Of a stretch of 64,000 bases of DNA, positions 35,330-44,024 are shown piece by piece. The DNA lies in NCBI GenBank assembly GCA_021323655.1, contig JAJPKO010000045.1, positions 62,001 to 126,000 of the forward strand, read 5' to 3'. This DNA comes from Acidobacteriaceae bacterium (lineage in GTDB: Bacteria > Acidobacteriota > Terriglobia > Terriglobales > Acidobacteriaceae). Positions within the stretch are counted from its first letter, which is position 1, and each line of letters starts with the position of its first letter. Below the pieces are notes generated by a model. The model did no database searches. It saw nothing but the letters and a program-made list of their open reading frames with translations, and was not told where the DNA came from. Made by a program: the position numbers and the translations under genes.

Positions 35330-35660
35330 GCAGTCTTCCCTGGCTCCAGAAGAGTGTGGCAAATCATTTGCGGGATGGCAAAATCTGGGCAGGCGTTTCC
35401 GCGCCGTCCCATGTCTTCAGCAACAGACAGGACGACAACCACACAAGCGGAATTGGGTACGGCGCATCATGCTGGTTGGGTATTCCGATAATGCATGGAA
35501 TGAAATTTCGTGTCAAGCCTCTGAATTTTTTCGCTGAATTCAGAAATCCGAGCTTCTGCGCAACCCCGCGCTCGACGCCAGGAACTATTTCGACTAGGGG
35601 GGAAGAGGGGCAGTGCAAGCGATCGGACGTGCTTCTCCGCGCTCTGGTAAAATCCATCAA
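35330..35660. other. Intergenic stretch between the maturase and fmt
   Basis: About 330 bp with no supported gene. A short plus-strand frame, 35538-35597, ends ELLRNPALDARNYFD before TAG and resembles the tail of a protein, but has no start. A plus-strand terminator follows at 35663. A weak -10-like TAAAAT is at 35648-35653. Confidence 0.4.
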
Positions 35661-35662
35661 AG

Positions 35663-35685
35663 ACCCGCCATTTCGGCGGGTTTTT
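35663..35685 (+). terminator. Rho-independent terminator upstream of fmt
   Basis: Arms ACCCGCC (35663-35669) and GGCGGGT (35675-35681) around a 5-nt loop are followed by a run of T to 35685 on the plus strand, the classical intrinsic terminator. No plus-strand gene ends before it, so it either closes an unannotated transcript or lies in the fmt leader. Confidence 0.8.
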
Positions 35686-35712
35686 GATTCACCGGAGAGT
35701 TCCTGAAACCAA

Positions 35713-36648
35713 ATGCAGCTTGTCTTCTGCGGAACACCTCAATTCGCTGTTCCTACTCTCAAACTGCTCCACAATGCAGGGCACGACATTCGCCTTGTTG
35801 TAACGCAGCCTGACCGTCCGCAGGGCCGCGGGATGAACCTGGTAGCCCCGCCCGTCAAGCAGGCTGCGATTGAGGCCGGACTTCCAGTCGTACAGCCGGA
35901 AAAGATCAGGACAAATGCTGAATTGCAACGGCAGTTGGAGGCCATTCAGCCGGAAGCCATCATCGTAGTTGCCTATGGACGCATCATTCCAAAGTGGATG
36001 CTTGACCTGCCGAAGCACGGCAACCTGAATCTGCACGCTTCGCTGCTGCCAAAATATCGCGGTGCGGCGCCGATTCAATGGGCGATCGCCAACGGCGAGC
36101 CAGTGACCGGCGCAACGACAATGCGCATTGATGAGGGACTGGACACGGGCGATATTCTGCTGCAAAGGGAGCTGCCGATTGCTCCTGACCAAACAAGTGA
36201 AGATATCTCCCCGCTGCTTGCTGCCATGGGCGCAGACCTGATGGCCGAAACGCTTGAGGGGCTTGAAGCGGGAGCCATCGTTTCGCAAAAGCAGGACAAT
36301 GCAAAGGCATCCCTTGCGCCGATCCTGAAGCGGGAAGATGGTCTGATTGATTTCAGCCGTACTGCGCTCGAGATATACAACCGTTGGCGTGGCTTTCAGC
36401 CGTGGCCGGGCATTTACACGCAGTTTCGCGGCAAGAAGTTGGCTTTTCATCGCATGATGCCTCTGGATTTACGCGGCGAGGAAAGCAGACCCGGCCATAT
36501 AGTTGTAGGACCTGATCGTCTTTTTGTGGATTGCGGCAGCAACACGCGGATGGAGTTGCTGGAAGTGCAGCTTGAAGGGAAGAAGCGAATGCCAGCGGCA
36601 GACTTTCTGCGCGGCCACCAACCCAGGAGTGGCGAAAAGCTGGGATGA
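35713..36648 (+). CDS. fmt: Methionyl-tRNA formyltransferase
   Basis: A 311-residue enzyme that formylates Met on initiator tRNA using 10-formyl-tetrahydrofolate. N-terminal QLVFCGTPQFAVPTLKLL, PDRPQGRGM near residue 35, and the catalytic/formyl-folate motif NLHASLLPKYRGAAPIQWAI near 103 (Asn, His and the SLLPKYRG loop) are intact; the C-terminal OB-like domain has WRGFQPWPGIYTQFRGKKL. The rsmB start overlaps its stop (ATGA), a very common fmt-rsmB arrangement. A terminator sits in front of the gene. Confidence 0.96.
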   Translation: MQLVFCGTPQFAVPTLKLLHNAGHDIRLVVTQPDRPQGRGMNLVAPPVKQAAIEAGLPVVQPEKIRTNAELQRQLEAIQPEAIIVVAYGRIIPKWMLDLPKHGNLNLHASLLPKYRGAAPIQWAIANGEPVTGATTMRIDEGLDTGDILLQRELPIAPDQTSEDISPLLAAMGADLMAETLEGLEAGAIVSQKQDNAKASLAPILKREDGLIDFSRTALEIYNRWRGFQPWPGIYTQFRGKKLAFHRMMPLDLRGEESRPGHIVVGPDRLFVDCGSNTRMELLEVQLEGKKRMPAADFLRGHQPRSGEKLG

Positions 36649-37976
36649 AGAACGTTGCACCATCGCGGGCCGCGGCCTTTGAGATTCTGCTGGCCATCGA
36701 ACTCGGCAACGGACGTAGCGATGATCTTTTGCGCAGCCCTGCCGTCAACCGGCTGGCAGAGGCAGACCGCAATCTCGCTACAAACCTGGTGATGGGAACG
36801 CTGCGCTGGCAGATTGCGTTGGACGCTCGCATCGCGACGCTCCTGACGAAACCGAATGCACAAACGGACGCGGCCGTGTGTGTAGCACTCCGCCTGGGTG
36901 CATTCCAGTTGCTCTACCTGGACCGCATTCCTGCCTATGCTGCCATCGGCGAAAGCGTGGAGCTTGCCAAAACAGCAGGGGGCCGCTTCGCTGCCGGAAT
37001 GGTAAATGCAGTTCTGCGGAAGATTGCAGGGCAGGAAAAAGAAATAGTAACTAAACAAGTTGCAAATACTGCGGAGTTAGCATTGGCGTTTGCGCATCCG
37101 CGGTGGATGGTGGAACGGTGGACCGCTAATCTTGGCTTTGAGCACGCAAAGGCCATCTGTGCCTATGACCAACAGCCCGCCCCGGTCTATGTGCGTACCT
37201 CTTCCCGGGTTGAAGAAGCAGCGTATGCAGGTATGGAGTTGGCGTCGGCCAACTTCCTGTCAGGCGTGCGGCGTGTGGTCAGCGGCAATGCCGATGCGAT
37301 GAAACGGCTGCGCATTCAGGACGAGGGCTCGCAACTTGTTGCCGAACTGGCCGGGAAGGGGAGCAGGATTCTGGATGCCTGCGCCGCTCCGGGTGGGAAG
37401 ACGGCGATACTCGCAGAACGCAATCCAGAGGCGGAGATCACCGCCTGCGACATCAGCAACAAACGGCTCCAGGAGATGCGGCGGATTTTCCAGACTGATC
37501 CCAACATGGCTCGTGTGAAATATGTAACTGTTGATGTGGCAAATTCGACGTGGAAGCCAGAATTCGACCTTGTGCTTTGCGATGCGCCCTGCAGCGGAAC
37601 AGGCACGCTGGCGCGGAACCCGGAGATTCGTCATCGGCTTACGGAAGAAGGGCTGCACCGCCAGCATGTGCGGCAGGTAAATATCCTCTCTTCGCTCCTG
37701 CGTGCGGTCACAGACGGAGGGTGCCTGCTCTATTCCACCTGCTCACTTGAGCCGGAGGAGAATGAGTCTGTCATAGAAGAATGCCTGGCGAGAAATCCTG
37801 ATTTCAAGCCGCTTCCGTTAGAACGAGAAATCCACAGGCTGGATCAGGCTGGCATTCTGCAACCGGGGGCAGCGGAAGAGCTCACCAGAACTGCGATCAT
37901 AAATGGATTTCTGCGGACTATTCCCGGTGTGCATAACTGCGACGGCTTCTTTGCGGCCCTGCTGATCAGGGAATAA
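36645..37976 (+). CDS. rsmB: 16S rRNA (cytosine-967-C5)-methyltransferase
   Basis: A 443-residue enzyme. The N-terminal 130 residues are a NusB-like domain (RAAAFEILLAIELGNGRSDD, LVMGTLRWQIALDARIATLL). The catalytic domain has the SAM site LDACAAPGGKTAILAERNP near 243 and two family cysteines, CDAPCSGTGTLARNPEIRHR near 312 and YSTCSLEPEENESVIEE near 365 (nucleophile and release Cys). It makes m5C967 in 16S rRNA. Translationally coupled to fmt and ending 9 bp before the convergent PASTA gene. Confidence 0.95.
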   Translation: MKNVAPSRAAAFEILLAIELGNGRSDDLLRSPAVNRLAEADRNLATNLVMGTLRWQIALDARIATLLTKPNAQTDAAVCVALRLGAFQLLYLDRIPAYAAIGESVELAKTAGGRFAAGMVNAVLRKIAGQEKEIVTKQVANTAELALAFAHPRWMVERWTANLGFEHAKAICAYDQQPAPVYVRTSSRVEEAAYAGMELASANFLSGVRRVVSGNADAMKRLRIQDEGSQLVAELAGKGSRILDACAAPGGKTAILAERNPEAEITACDISNKRLQEMRRIFQTDPNMARVKYVTVDVANSTWKPEFDLVLCDAPCSGTGTLARNPEIRHRLTEEGLHRQHVRQVNILSSLLRAVTDGGCLLYSTCSLEPEENESVIEECLARNPDFKPLPLEREIHRLDQAGILQPGAAEELTRTAIINGFLRTIPGVHNCDGFFAALLIRE

Positions 37977-37985
37977 AGCCGGGTT

Positions 37986-38747
37986 TTAATGAATTACAGT
38001 AAGCTGTACTGGTGTATTCGCATCGACATAATGACCGGCAGGCGGGCTCTGTGCGATCACGCTCCCCGGAGGCAGTGGAGCAGAAGGCATCTGCGCCGAT
38101 GACGCGCCAGGAACCGCCGGGACATTGGCAGGAACATCAATCTCGGGAGCAAGTTTGAGACCAGCACGGGTAATCGCGGCAACGGCCGCTGCACCCATCT
38201 GTCCGGTAAGGTCTGGCATTACATAGCCATTCATGTCGTGCGGAGGGCCATCACTTAGCAGTAGGCCGAGACTTGGCCGCTCCAGGCCTTCAGCATTCGG
38301 CGTCGGGTTTTGCGCAATTACTGTTCCTTCCGGAGCGCCTGCAAACGGCATGCGCGCTACGTTGCCCAGGTCCAGCCCATCGCGGCGCATTTCAATGATG
38401 GCCGTGCGCTCCTGCTGGCCAATGACGTTGGGTATGGGGATGCGTTGTGGGCCGAGGCTTTGCGTGACCCGTATGCGCCACTCGCGCCGAACTACAGTTC
38501 CGGGTGCGGGGGCCTGCGTGAGCACGCGCCCTTCTGGCATCTCAGCGCTGTAAAAGCGATTGTCCACGCTAAGGCTAAGATTAAGCGCTGCTGCCTTGTG
38601 CATTGCATCAGCCACGCTCAGGCCGCGGAAATCCGGAACTGAAACTTCGGCGCCGTGGATGGCAAAGTGCATGGTTGTGATTGCGGACACCATCGCTACC
38701 ACACAAAGCAACAGCACCAGCAATGCCATGCGGAAGAAACGCGTCAT
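37986..38747 (-). CDS. Membrane-anchored PASTA-domain protein
   Basis: A 253-residue protein with one N-terminal membrane helix (MALLVLLLCVVAMVSAITTM) and three PASTA repeats. They begin at VSVPDFRGLSVADAMHKAA, IPIPNVIGQQERTAIIEMRR and YVMPDLTGQMGAAAVAAITR, each closing with the QxPxxG pattern (TQAPAPGTVV, AQNPTPNAEG, AQSPPAGHYV). PASTA domains bind peptidoglycan fragments or beta-lactams, usually on kinases or PBPs; here there is no kinase. It overlaps the OsmC stop by ATGA, so it is the last gene of the aroB-ubiE-CDF-osmC run. Probably a periplasmic cell-wall binding protein. Confidence 0.9.
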   Translation of the reverse strand: MTRFFRMALLVLLLCVVAMVSAITTMHFAIHGAEVSVPDFRGLSVADAMHKAAALNLSLSVDNRFYSAEMPEGRVLTQAPAPGTVVRREWRIRVTQSLGPQRIPIPNVIGQQERTAIIEMRRDGLDLGNVARMPFAGAPEGTVIAQNPTPNAEGLERPSLGLLLSDGPPHDMNGYVMPDLTGQMGAAAVAAITRAGLKLAPEIDVPANVPAVPGASSAQMPSAPLPPGSVIAQSPPAGHYVDANTPVQLTVIH

Positions 38748-39160
38748 GCGCGCGGCTCTCCATCACTGTACTCAATTACGAACTCGATGGTCGCGCTCTT
38801 CTCCAGCATCTTTGAGACGGAGCAGTGCTTGTTTTTAGAAAGTGCAACTGCGTCTTCTACTGCCTTGCGCGACACCTTTCCGCCGACTTTGTAGACAAGC
38901 TTGATATGTGTAAAGACCCGCGGAGGCTCTTCGGCCTGTTTCGCTTCTGCCGAGACGGTGAGGCTGGTAAACGGCTCCCGCTTTTTCTGCAAAATGCTCA
39001 CTACGTCTACTGAAGTGCATCCGCAGAGTGCTGCGAGTACGGCCTCCATGGGACTGGGGCCCGAAGTGTGCGCCGCGTCGGCGTCAAAGTGGATGGTGTG
39101 ACCGCTTTCGGAGCGGCCGTCGAACTGCATTCCCTGCTTCCATTCTGCGTTTGCGATCAT
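38744..39160 (-). CDS. OsmC/Ohr-family peroxiredoxin-like protein
   Basis: A 138-residue OsmC-fold protein. The peroxidatic Cys is in ALCGCTSVDVVSILQKKREP near residue 48; the second Cys is in KNKHCSVSKMLEKS near 112, the usual pair that reduces organic hydroperoxides. The strand FTHIKLVYKVGGKVS between them is typical. It resembles the YhfA/OsmC subgroup more than Ohr. It follows the CDF transporter by 12 bp and its stop overlaps the PASTA start, so it is part of one transcript. Confidence 0.9.
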   Translation of the reverse strand: MIANAEWKQGMQFDGRSESGHTIHFDADAAHTSGPSPMEAVLAALCGCTSVDVVSILQKKREPFTSLTVSAEAKQAEEPPRVFTHIKLVYKVGGKVSRKAVEDAVALSKNKHCSVSKMLEKSATIEFVIEYSDGEPRA

Positions 39161-39172
39161 GGTCTCTTTCTC

Positions 39173-40603
39173 TCAGTGGTGTTGATTATCAGATGCTGGT
39201 TCCGGATGGATTAAAACGCGATGAACTTCGGGGCATTCCATCTTAAAGCGGTCTTCGAGTTCAGTGATGACTTCATGCACACGCTGCATGTCCATGGCGT
39301 CGGGCAGAGTGCAATGGCATGAAACCTGGATCTTGTCCCCAATGCGCCCTACCACGACCTCATGAATATCCATTATGTCAGGCAGAAGTGACGCGGCATG
39401 GCGCAGATGCTCTTCAATGGAGCGCTGGCTGGCGACGATCTCTGTATGTTCGATGGTGGCCGGTTCGCTTTCAATGTGCGTAAGCACAGACTCGACTTGT
39501 GGCAGTTCGCGCCGGATCTGGTCTTCAATACGGCGGACAAATTTGTGCGCTTCCAGCAGAGCCATGTTTTCGGCGACCTCGATGTGCTGCTCCACGCGCA
39601 GTTTTCCTTCGATGGTCTGGATACTCACATCGTGCAGCAGGACATTATTGCGGGCAGCGATGGCGCGTACTTTATCAAAAATGCTCTCCGCTACTGAGGG
39701 GCGCGGCACGGTGTGAATGACTACATCGGCACCAGGAAGCACGCGCTGCACGGCGGCAGTCGCATCTTTTACCAGTTGCTCTGAGTGCTGAAAAGTCATC
39801 TGCCGGGGTAGCGAGATTGTGAAGTCGGCAAAATAAGAATTGCCAGAGCGCCTCATTCGCGCGCGGTCAATGGCTAGAACACCATGCGTATGCCGCAGCT
39901 CATAGAGTACGCGGCGGCGCATTTCCGGCGGGATGGTGTCTACCAACTCAGCAACGGTACGCCGCGCCAGCTTCCACCCAAAGTAGAGAATCATCAATGA
40001 AACGCAGATGGCGGCAATAGCGTCGGCAAAGCGCAATTGCGGGATCCCAAGGTGCGTACCAAGCCATGCGGCAGTCAGGCCAACAAACACCGCTACGCTC
40101 GACCAGATGTCAGATCGAAAGTGCAGCGCGTCGGCCTCGAGCGCCTGGCTTCCATAACGATTGGCGACGGACATCAGATGCTTTGAGCGCCAGTAATCCA
40201 CCGCCATAGAAAGCGTCAGCACGGCAAGCGGCCAGAACGAATACCGGATCTCTACCGGATGAAAGAAGATGCGTTCGATGGCTTCGTAGGTGATCCAGAG
40301 ACTTGACGCCAGCATGAGAAATGTCTCGACGAAGGCCGAAACGTTCTCAATCTTGCCGTGGCCATACGGATGATTTTCATCCGCCGGCCGGTCGGAGGCG
40401 CGGATTGATAAAAACGTAAGCCCCGCGCCGGCAAGATCAATTCCGGAATGCGCTGCATCGGAGAGCATGCCGAGGCTCCCCGTCAGAATGCCCGTCACCA
40501 GCTTCAGCACGGTCATCAGGGTCGCCGCCATCACAGACACCACTGCGACCGAGCGCTTTTCTGCGCCCGCGCGATGGCTGGCGTGTGCGGTTGCAGCCTG
40601 CAT
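39173..40603 (-). CDS. Cation diffusion facilitator transporter with three C-terminal cytoplasmic repeats
   Basis: A 476-residue CDF antiporter. Six helices fill residues 20-210. Metal site A is visible: SDAAHSGIDLAG (H/D-x3-D in helix 2) and DALHFRSDIWSS (H-x3-D in helix 5); the HPYGHGKIENV loop is a standard CDF feature. The rest, about 265 residues, carries three ferredoxin-like repeats ending HTVPRP, THIESEP and LIHPEP, where ordinary CDF proteins have one. It should export zinc, iron or manganese from the cytoplasm in exchange for protons. It follows ubiE by 5 bp and precedes osmC. Confidence 0.92.
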   Translation of the reverse strand: MQAATAHASHRAGAEKRSVAVVSVMAATLMTVLKLVTGILTGSLGMLSDAAHSGIDLAGAGLTFLSIRASDRPADENHPYGHGKIENVSAFVETFLMLASSLWITYEAIERIFFHPVEIRYSFWPLAVLTLSMAVDYWRSKHLMSVANRYGSQALEADALHFRSDIWSSVAVFVGLTAAWLGTHLGIPQLRFADAIAAICVSLMILYFGWKLARRTVAELVDTIPPEMRRRVLYELRHTHGVLAIDRARMRRSGNSYFADFTISLPRQMTFQHSEQLVKDATAAVQRVLPGADVVIHTVPRPSVAESIFDKVRAIAARNNVLLHDVSIQTIEGKLRVEQHIEVAENMALLEAHKFVRRIEDQIRRELPQVESVLTHIESEPATIEHTEIVASQRSIEEHLRHAASLLPDIMDIHEVVVGRIGDKIQVSCHCTLPDAMDMQRVHEVITELEDRFKMECPEVHRVLIHPEPASDNQHH

Positions 40604-40608
40604 CGTAC

Positions 40609-41349
40609 TTAGAGTTTCACACCACGGTAGAGGCCCGCAATGCCAAAGCTGTAAGGCTTCCAGGAAGCTTGCGTAAATCCGGTTTCCCGCATGAGGGCGA
40701 GCATTTCTGCCGGAGGAGGGAAGCGATGCACAGAGGCAGGAAGATAGGCATACGCCCCGGAAACACCCGAGATGCGTGATCCAATCGCCGGAAGAATACG
40801 CCGGAAATAAAAAGCGTACAGTTTGCCCAGGACCCCATCAGGCTCGCTGAAATCAAGGATCCCAACTTGGCCGCCCGGCTTCAGCACGCGGTGAAACTCC
40901 TCGAGTCCTGCGCGATAATTCGCAAGATTGCGGAAGCCGAAGGCAGTGGTAATCAGGTCCAGCGAAGCGTCCGGCAGAGGCAGGTGCAGCGCATCGGCTT
41001 CCACCACCATCGCATTGTGGCCCGCGAGCTTGGTCTTGCCGCGCACCAGCATCTGGTGCGAAAAGTCTGCGGCAATCACGGGTTGCGCGTTCTGAGGACG
41101 CAGACGCAAGAGCGCCAGCGTCATGTCTCCTGTTCCGCAGCAGATGTCGAGAACAACGGCTTCCGGCCGTGCCAGAACATCACGAAACGCGCGCGCCATG
41201 CGTCGCCACCAGATGCGGTCAATATTGCAGGAAAGGATGTGGTTCAGCAGATCATAGCGTGGCGCAATGCTGTCAAACATCTCGCGCACAGCATGCGCTG
41301 CGCTGGACGCGTCCGTCGTTCCCGCTGGTTGCGCTCCCTGCGTCAGCAT
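40609..41349 (-). CDS. ubiE: Demethylmenaquinone/ubiquinone methyltransferase
   Basis: A 246-residue class I methyltransferase, UbiE/MenG family. The N-terminal FDSIAPRYDLLNHILSCNID and the SAM motif VVLDICCGTGDMTLALLRLR near residue 67 are characteristic, with FGFRNLANYRAGLEEFHRVL (post-I and motif II) near 142. It methylates demethylmenaquinone in menaquinone synthesis (menaquinone is the expected quinone in Acidobacteriota). The start ATG 41347-41349 overlaps the aroB stop as TGATG and is preceded by GAGG; an in-frame TTG one codon earlier is not needed. Confidence 0.94.
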   Translation of the reverse strand: MLTQGAQPAGTTDASSAAHAVREMFDSIAPRYDLLNHILSCNIDRIWWRRMARAFRDVLARPEAVVLDICCGTGDMTLALLRLRPQNAQPVIAADFSHQMLVRGKTKLAGHNAMVVEADALHLPLPDASLDLITTAFGFRNLANYRAGLEEFHRVLKPGGQVGILDFSEPDGVLGKLYAFYFRRILPAIGSRISGVSGAYAYLPASVHRFPPPAEMLALMRETGFTQASWKPYSFGIAGLYRGVKL

Positions 41350-42431
41350 CAAATCCTCGCACTCTCGAGGACCCAGTTTGCCGCCTCCAGCAGTTCGGCA
41401 TCGGTCACATCTTCAACCACTTTGGCATTGCCAATGCCGGCTGGAAGAATAAACCTTCGCACGCCTGTGCGGTTTTTCTTGTCATGGCCTGCGGCTTCCA
41501 CCAGCTTTTCCGCACTGGTTTTAAAACGCGGCAATGCTTCCATCACATGAATAAGCCTGTTCATGCGTATCGCTTCTTCGGCGCTTACAGTTCTTCTTGT
41601 CTGGGCCAGATACAGAGCTCCAATCATGCCCCAGCCAACGGCCTCGCCATGTAGCAGCCTTCTGTAGCCGGTGACAGCTTCAATCGCATGGCCAAGCGTG
41701 TGCCCAAAGTTCAGAATCATACGCAGTCCGGATTCGCGCTCATCCATGCCGACCACGTCCGCTTTCATGCGGATGGAAGCTCCAATCACATGTTCCAGCG
41801 CTTCGGTTTCACGGCGCAGGATCGCTCCGGTGTTGCGCTCCATAAATTCGAAGAGTTCCGCGTCGCGAATGATCCCGGCCTTGATGCTCTCAAACAGGCC
41901 CGCGCGCAGCTCACGGTCAGGCAGCGTTTGCAGCAGGTCAATATCGGCATAAACAGCCAACGGATGGTGGAAGCTGCCAATCAGGTTTTTCCCCGTTACC
42001 AGGTTTACCCCCGTCTTCCCGCCTACAGATGAATCCACCTGCGCCAGCAGCGTAGATGGAACCTGCACATAATCAATGCCGCGCATGTAGATGGCTGCAA
42101 GAAACCCGCCTAGATCGCCAACAATGCCGCCGCCAAAAGCAATCAGCAGGGAACTGCGATCTGCGCCAACCGAAGAAAGCTCCGCCGCAAGCCGTTCTAC
42201 CTGCGTGAGCCGTTTATGCCTCTCTCCCGGCGGAAGAAACAAGGTCATCGGCCGCTCGTCCTTAGGAAAGGACGCAAGAAATTGCTTCGACCACAGACCC
42301 CATATCTCCGGCGAGGTCAGGACGAAGAAACGTCTTTGCTTCGGCAGTTTCTCGTACAGATTCGCGAGCAGCCCGCTGCCTACGTGAACGGGATACTCCG
42401 CAGAGACTGTTTTGACCTGGATCGTGCTCAC
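41349..42431 (-). CDS. aroB: 3-dehydroquinate synthase
   Basis: A 360-residue NAD- and zinc-dependent enzyme, second step of the shikimate pathway. [20 protein letters not shown] near residue 90 and [20 protein letters not shown] near 115 are the family core; zinc ligands are in the Glu of [11 protein letters not shown], and [10 protein letters not shown] and [10 protein letters not shown] supply the two His. The start GTG at 42429-42431 gives the normal length; the frame is open to a TTG at 42467, which would overlap nadB's start region. Divergent from nadB by about 40 bp, first gene of a five-gene minus-strand run ending with the PASTA gene. Confidence 0.95.
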   Translation of the reverse strand: MSTIQVKTVSAEYPVHVGSGLLANLYEKLPKQRRFFVLTSPEIWGLWSKQFLASFPKDERPMTLFLPPGERHKRLTQVERLAAELSSVGADRSSLLIAFGGGIVGDLGGFLAAIYMRGIDYVQVPSTLLAQVDSSVGGKTGVNLVTGKNLIGSFHHPLAVYADIDLLQTLPDRELRAGLFESIKAGIIRDAELFEFMERNTGAILRRETEALEHVIGASIRMKADVVGMDERESGLRMILNFGHTLGHAIEAVTGYRRLLHGEAVGWGMIGALYLAQTRRTVSAEEAIRMNRLIHVMEALPRFKTSAEKLVEAAGHDKKNRTGVRRFILPAGIGNAKVVEDVTDAELLEAANWVLESARI

Positions 42432-42472
42432 TCTTCTTTCATCGTATCGCAGTCGTGATAGCCTCAAACGTT

Positions 42473-44020
42473 ATGGCAGATTTTGTTGTTGTGGGCGCAG
42501 GCATAGCTGGTCTGCGCGCCGCCATCGGCCTTGCGGAAGCTGGTCAGGTCCTGGTCATCACCAAAGAGCAGCTTGGCGAATCCAATACCCAATACGCGCA
42601 GGGCGGCATTGCTGTCGCGCTCGGCGGGCCAGAAGACGTCTCTCTGCATCTTGAAGACACCGTGAGCGCAGGCGATGGCCTCGTCCATCGCGAAGCTGCA
42701 AAGGTGCTGGTGGAAGAAGGTCCGCTCCGCGTGGAAGAGCTGCTGGCATGGGGCACCGGTTTCGATCGTGAAAACGGAAAGCTGATGCTCACACGCGAAG
42801 GCGCGCACAGCCGCAACCGCATCCTGCACGCACACGGAGATGCAACCGGCGCCGAAATTGGCCGCTCACTTCTTGCCCATGCGCGCTCCACAAAAAATAT
42901 CACTCTGCTCGAATGGACCATGTGCGTGGACCTGCTCGTGGAAGGCGGCGAAGTTCGCGGCCTTACAGTGCTCGATCGCAACGGCCACATTCGCACCATC
43001 TGGGCCCGTGCTGTTCTGCTGGCAAGCGGCGGAGCAGGCCAGGTGTATAGCGATACCACGAACCCCGCTGTGGCCACAGGCGACGGCATTGCCATGGCCT
43101 ATCGCGCCGGAGCAGAAATCTCCGATATGGAGTTCTATCAGTTTCATCCAACCGCTCTCAGCTTGCCGGGCGTGCCGCGATTTTTGCTCTCCGAAGCATT
43201 GCGAGGCGAAGGTGCTTATCTGCGCAACGCAAACGGTGAGCGGTTCATGGAGCGGTACCATCCACTGCTTGAGCTTGCTCCGCGAGACGTAGTAGCCCGC
43301 GCCATCACGCGGGAGGGAATGGGCGCACATGGAGAAACGCTCCCCGTCTACCTCGACATGCGCCATGTGCAGGGCATGGACCTGCATCAGCGTTTCCCCG
43401 GCATCTCCGGATTTTTGTCAAAGCACGGGCTGGAGTTGGGCCGAGACCTTATTCCCGTGCGTCCCGCAGCCCATTATTTAATGGGCGGTGTCCGCACGGA
43501 TGTTGACGGCAGAGCATCACTGAAGCGGCTCTACGCTGCGGGTGAAGCTGCCTGCACTGGAGTCCACGGAGCAAACCGCCTGGCAAGCAATTCGCTGCTC
43601 GAAGGGCTGGTCTTCGGCGCGCGCGCGGCTGAGGCCATGCGCGAAGAACCAGAGGCCGCGGTATCTTCCACTTCAGATGCGCAGCTTGCTGGAAACTCAG
43701 CGCCTGCTTCAGACAATTTGTTGCGAAGCCTCCAGCAAATGATGTGGCAGAAGGCTGGTCTTCTGCGCGACGCAAAGGGACTCAACGCCGCCGCCGCTAC
43801 TCTTGAGCAAATCAGAGCGCAGTTGCCGCCAGCGACAGATCGCGCCACACTGGAGCTCCGCAACCTTCACGCCGTAGCAGAGTTGATTGTCACATCGGCC
43901 CTGGCCCGCGAAGAAAGCCGCGGCGCGCACTACCGCAACGACTTCCCCAGAAAAGATGACGAACGCTTTCAGAAGCATTCGGTTATAAGCAGAGAGAATC
44001 GTCTCGTAAAGTTTGAGTAG
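42473..44020 (+). CDS. nadB: L-aspartate oxidase
   Basis: A 515-residue FAD enzyme that makes iminoaspartate for de novo NAD synthesis. The FAD motif VVGAGIAGLRAAIGLAEAG opens the protein; GESNTQYAQGGIAVAL, HAHGDATGAEI, FHPTALSLPG, SEALRGEGAYLRNANGERFM and AAGEAACTGVHGANRLASNS follow in the order of the fumarate-reductase/L-aspartate oxidase family. ATG at 42473 was preferred to an in-frame GTG at 42455. No nadA or nadC lies next to it. The promoter must lie in the very short gap to aroB or overlap it. Confidence 0.95.
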   Translation: MADFVVVGAGIAGLRAAIGLAEAGQVLVITKEQLGESNTQYAQGGIAVALGGPEDVSLHLEDTVSAGDGLVHREAAKVLVEEGPLRVEELLAWGTGFDRENGKLMLTREGAHSRNRILHAHGDATGAEIGRSLLAHARSTKNITLLEWTMCVDLLVEGGEVRGLTVLDRNGHIRTIWARAVLLASGGAGQVYSDTTNPAVATGDGIAMAYRAGAEISDMEFYQFHPTALSLPGVPRFLLSEALRGEGAYLRNANGERFMERYHPLLELAPRDVVARAITREGMGAHGETLPVYLDMRHVQGMDLHQRFPGISGFLSKHGLELGRDLIPVRPAAHYLMGGVRTDVDGRASLKRLYAAGEAACTGVHGANRLASNSLLEGLVFGARAAEAMREEPEAAVSSTSDAQLAGNSAPASDNLLRSLQQMMWQKAGLLRDAKGLNAAAATLEQIRAQLPPATDRATLELRNLHAVAELIVTSALAREESRGAHYRNDFPRKDDERFQKHSVISRENRLVKFE

Positions 44021-44024
44021 AGCA

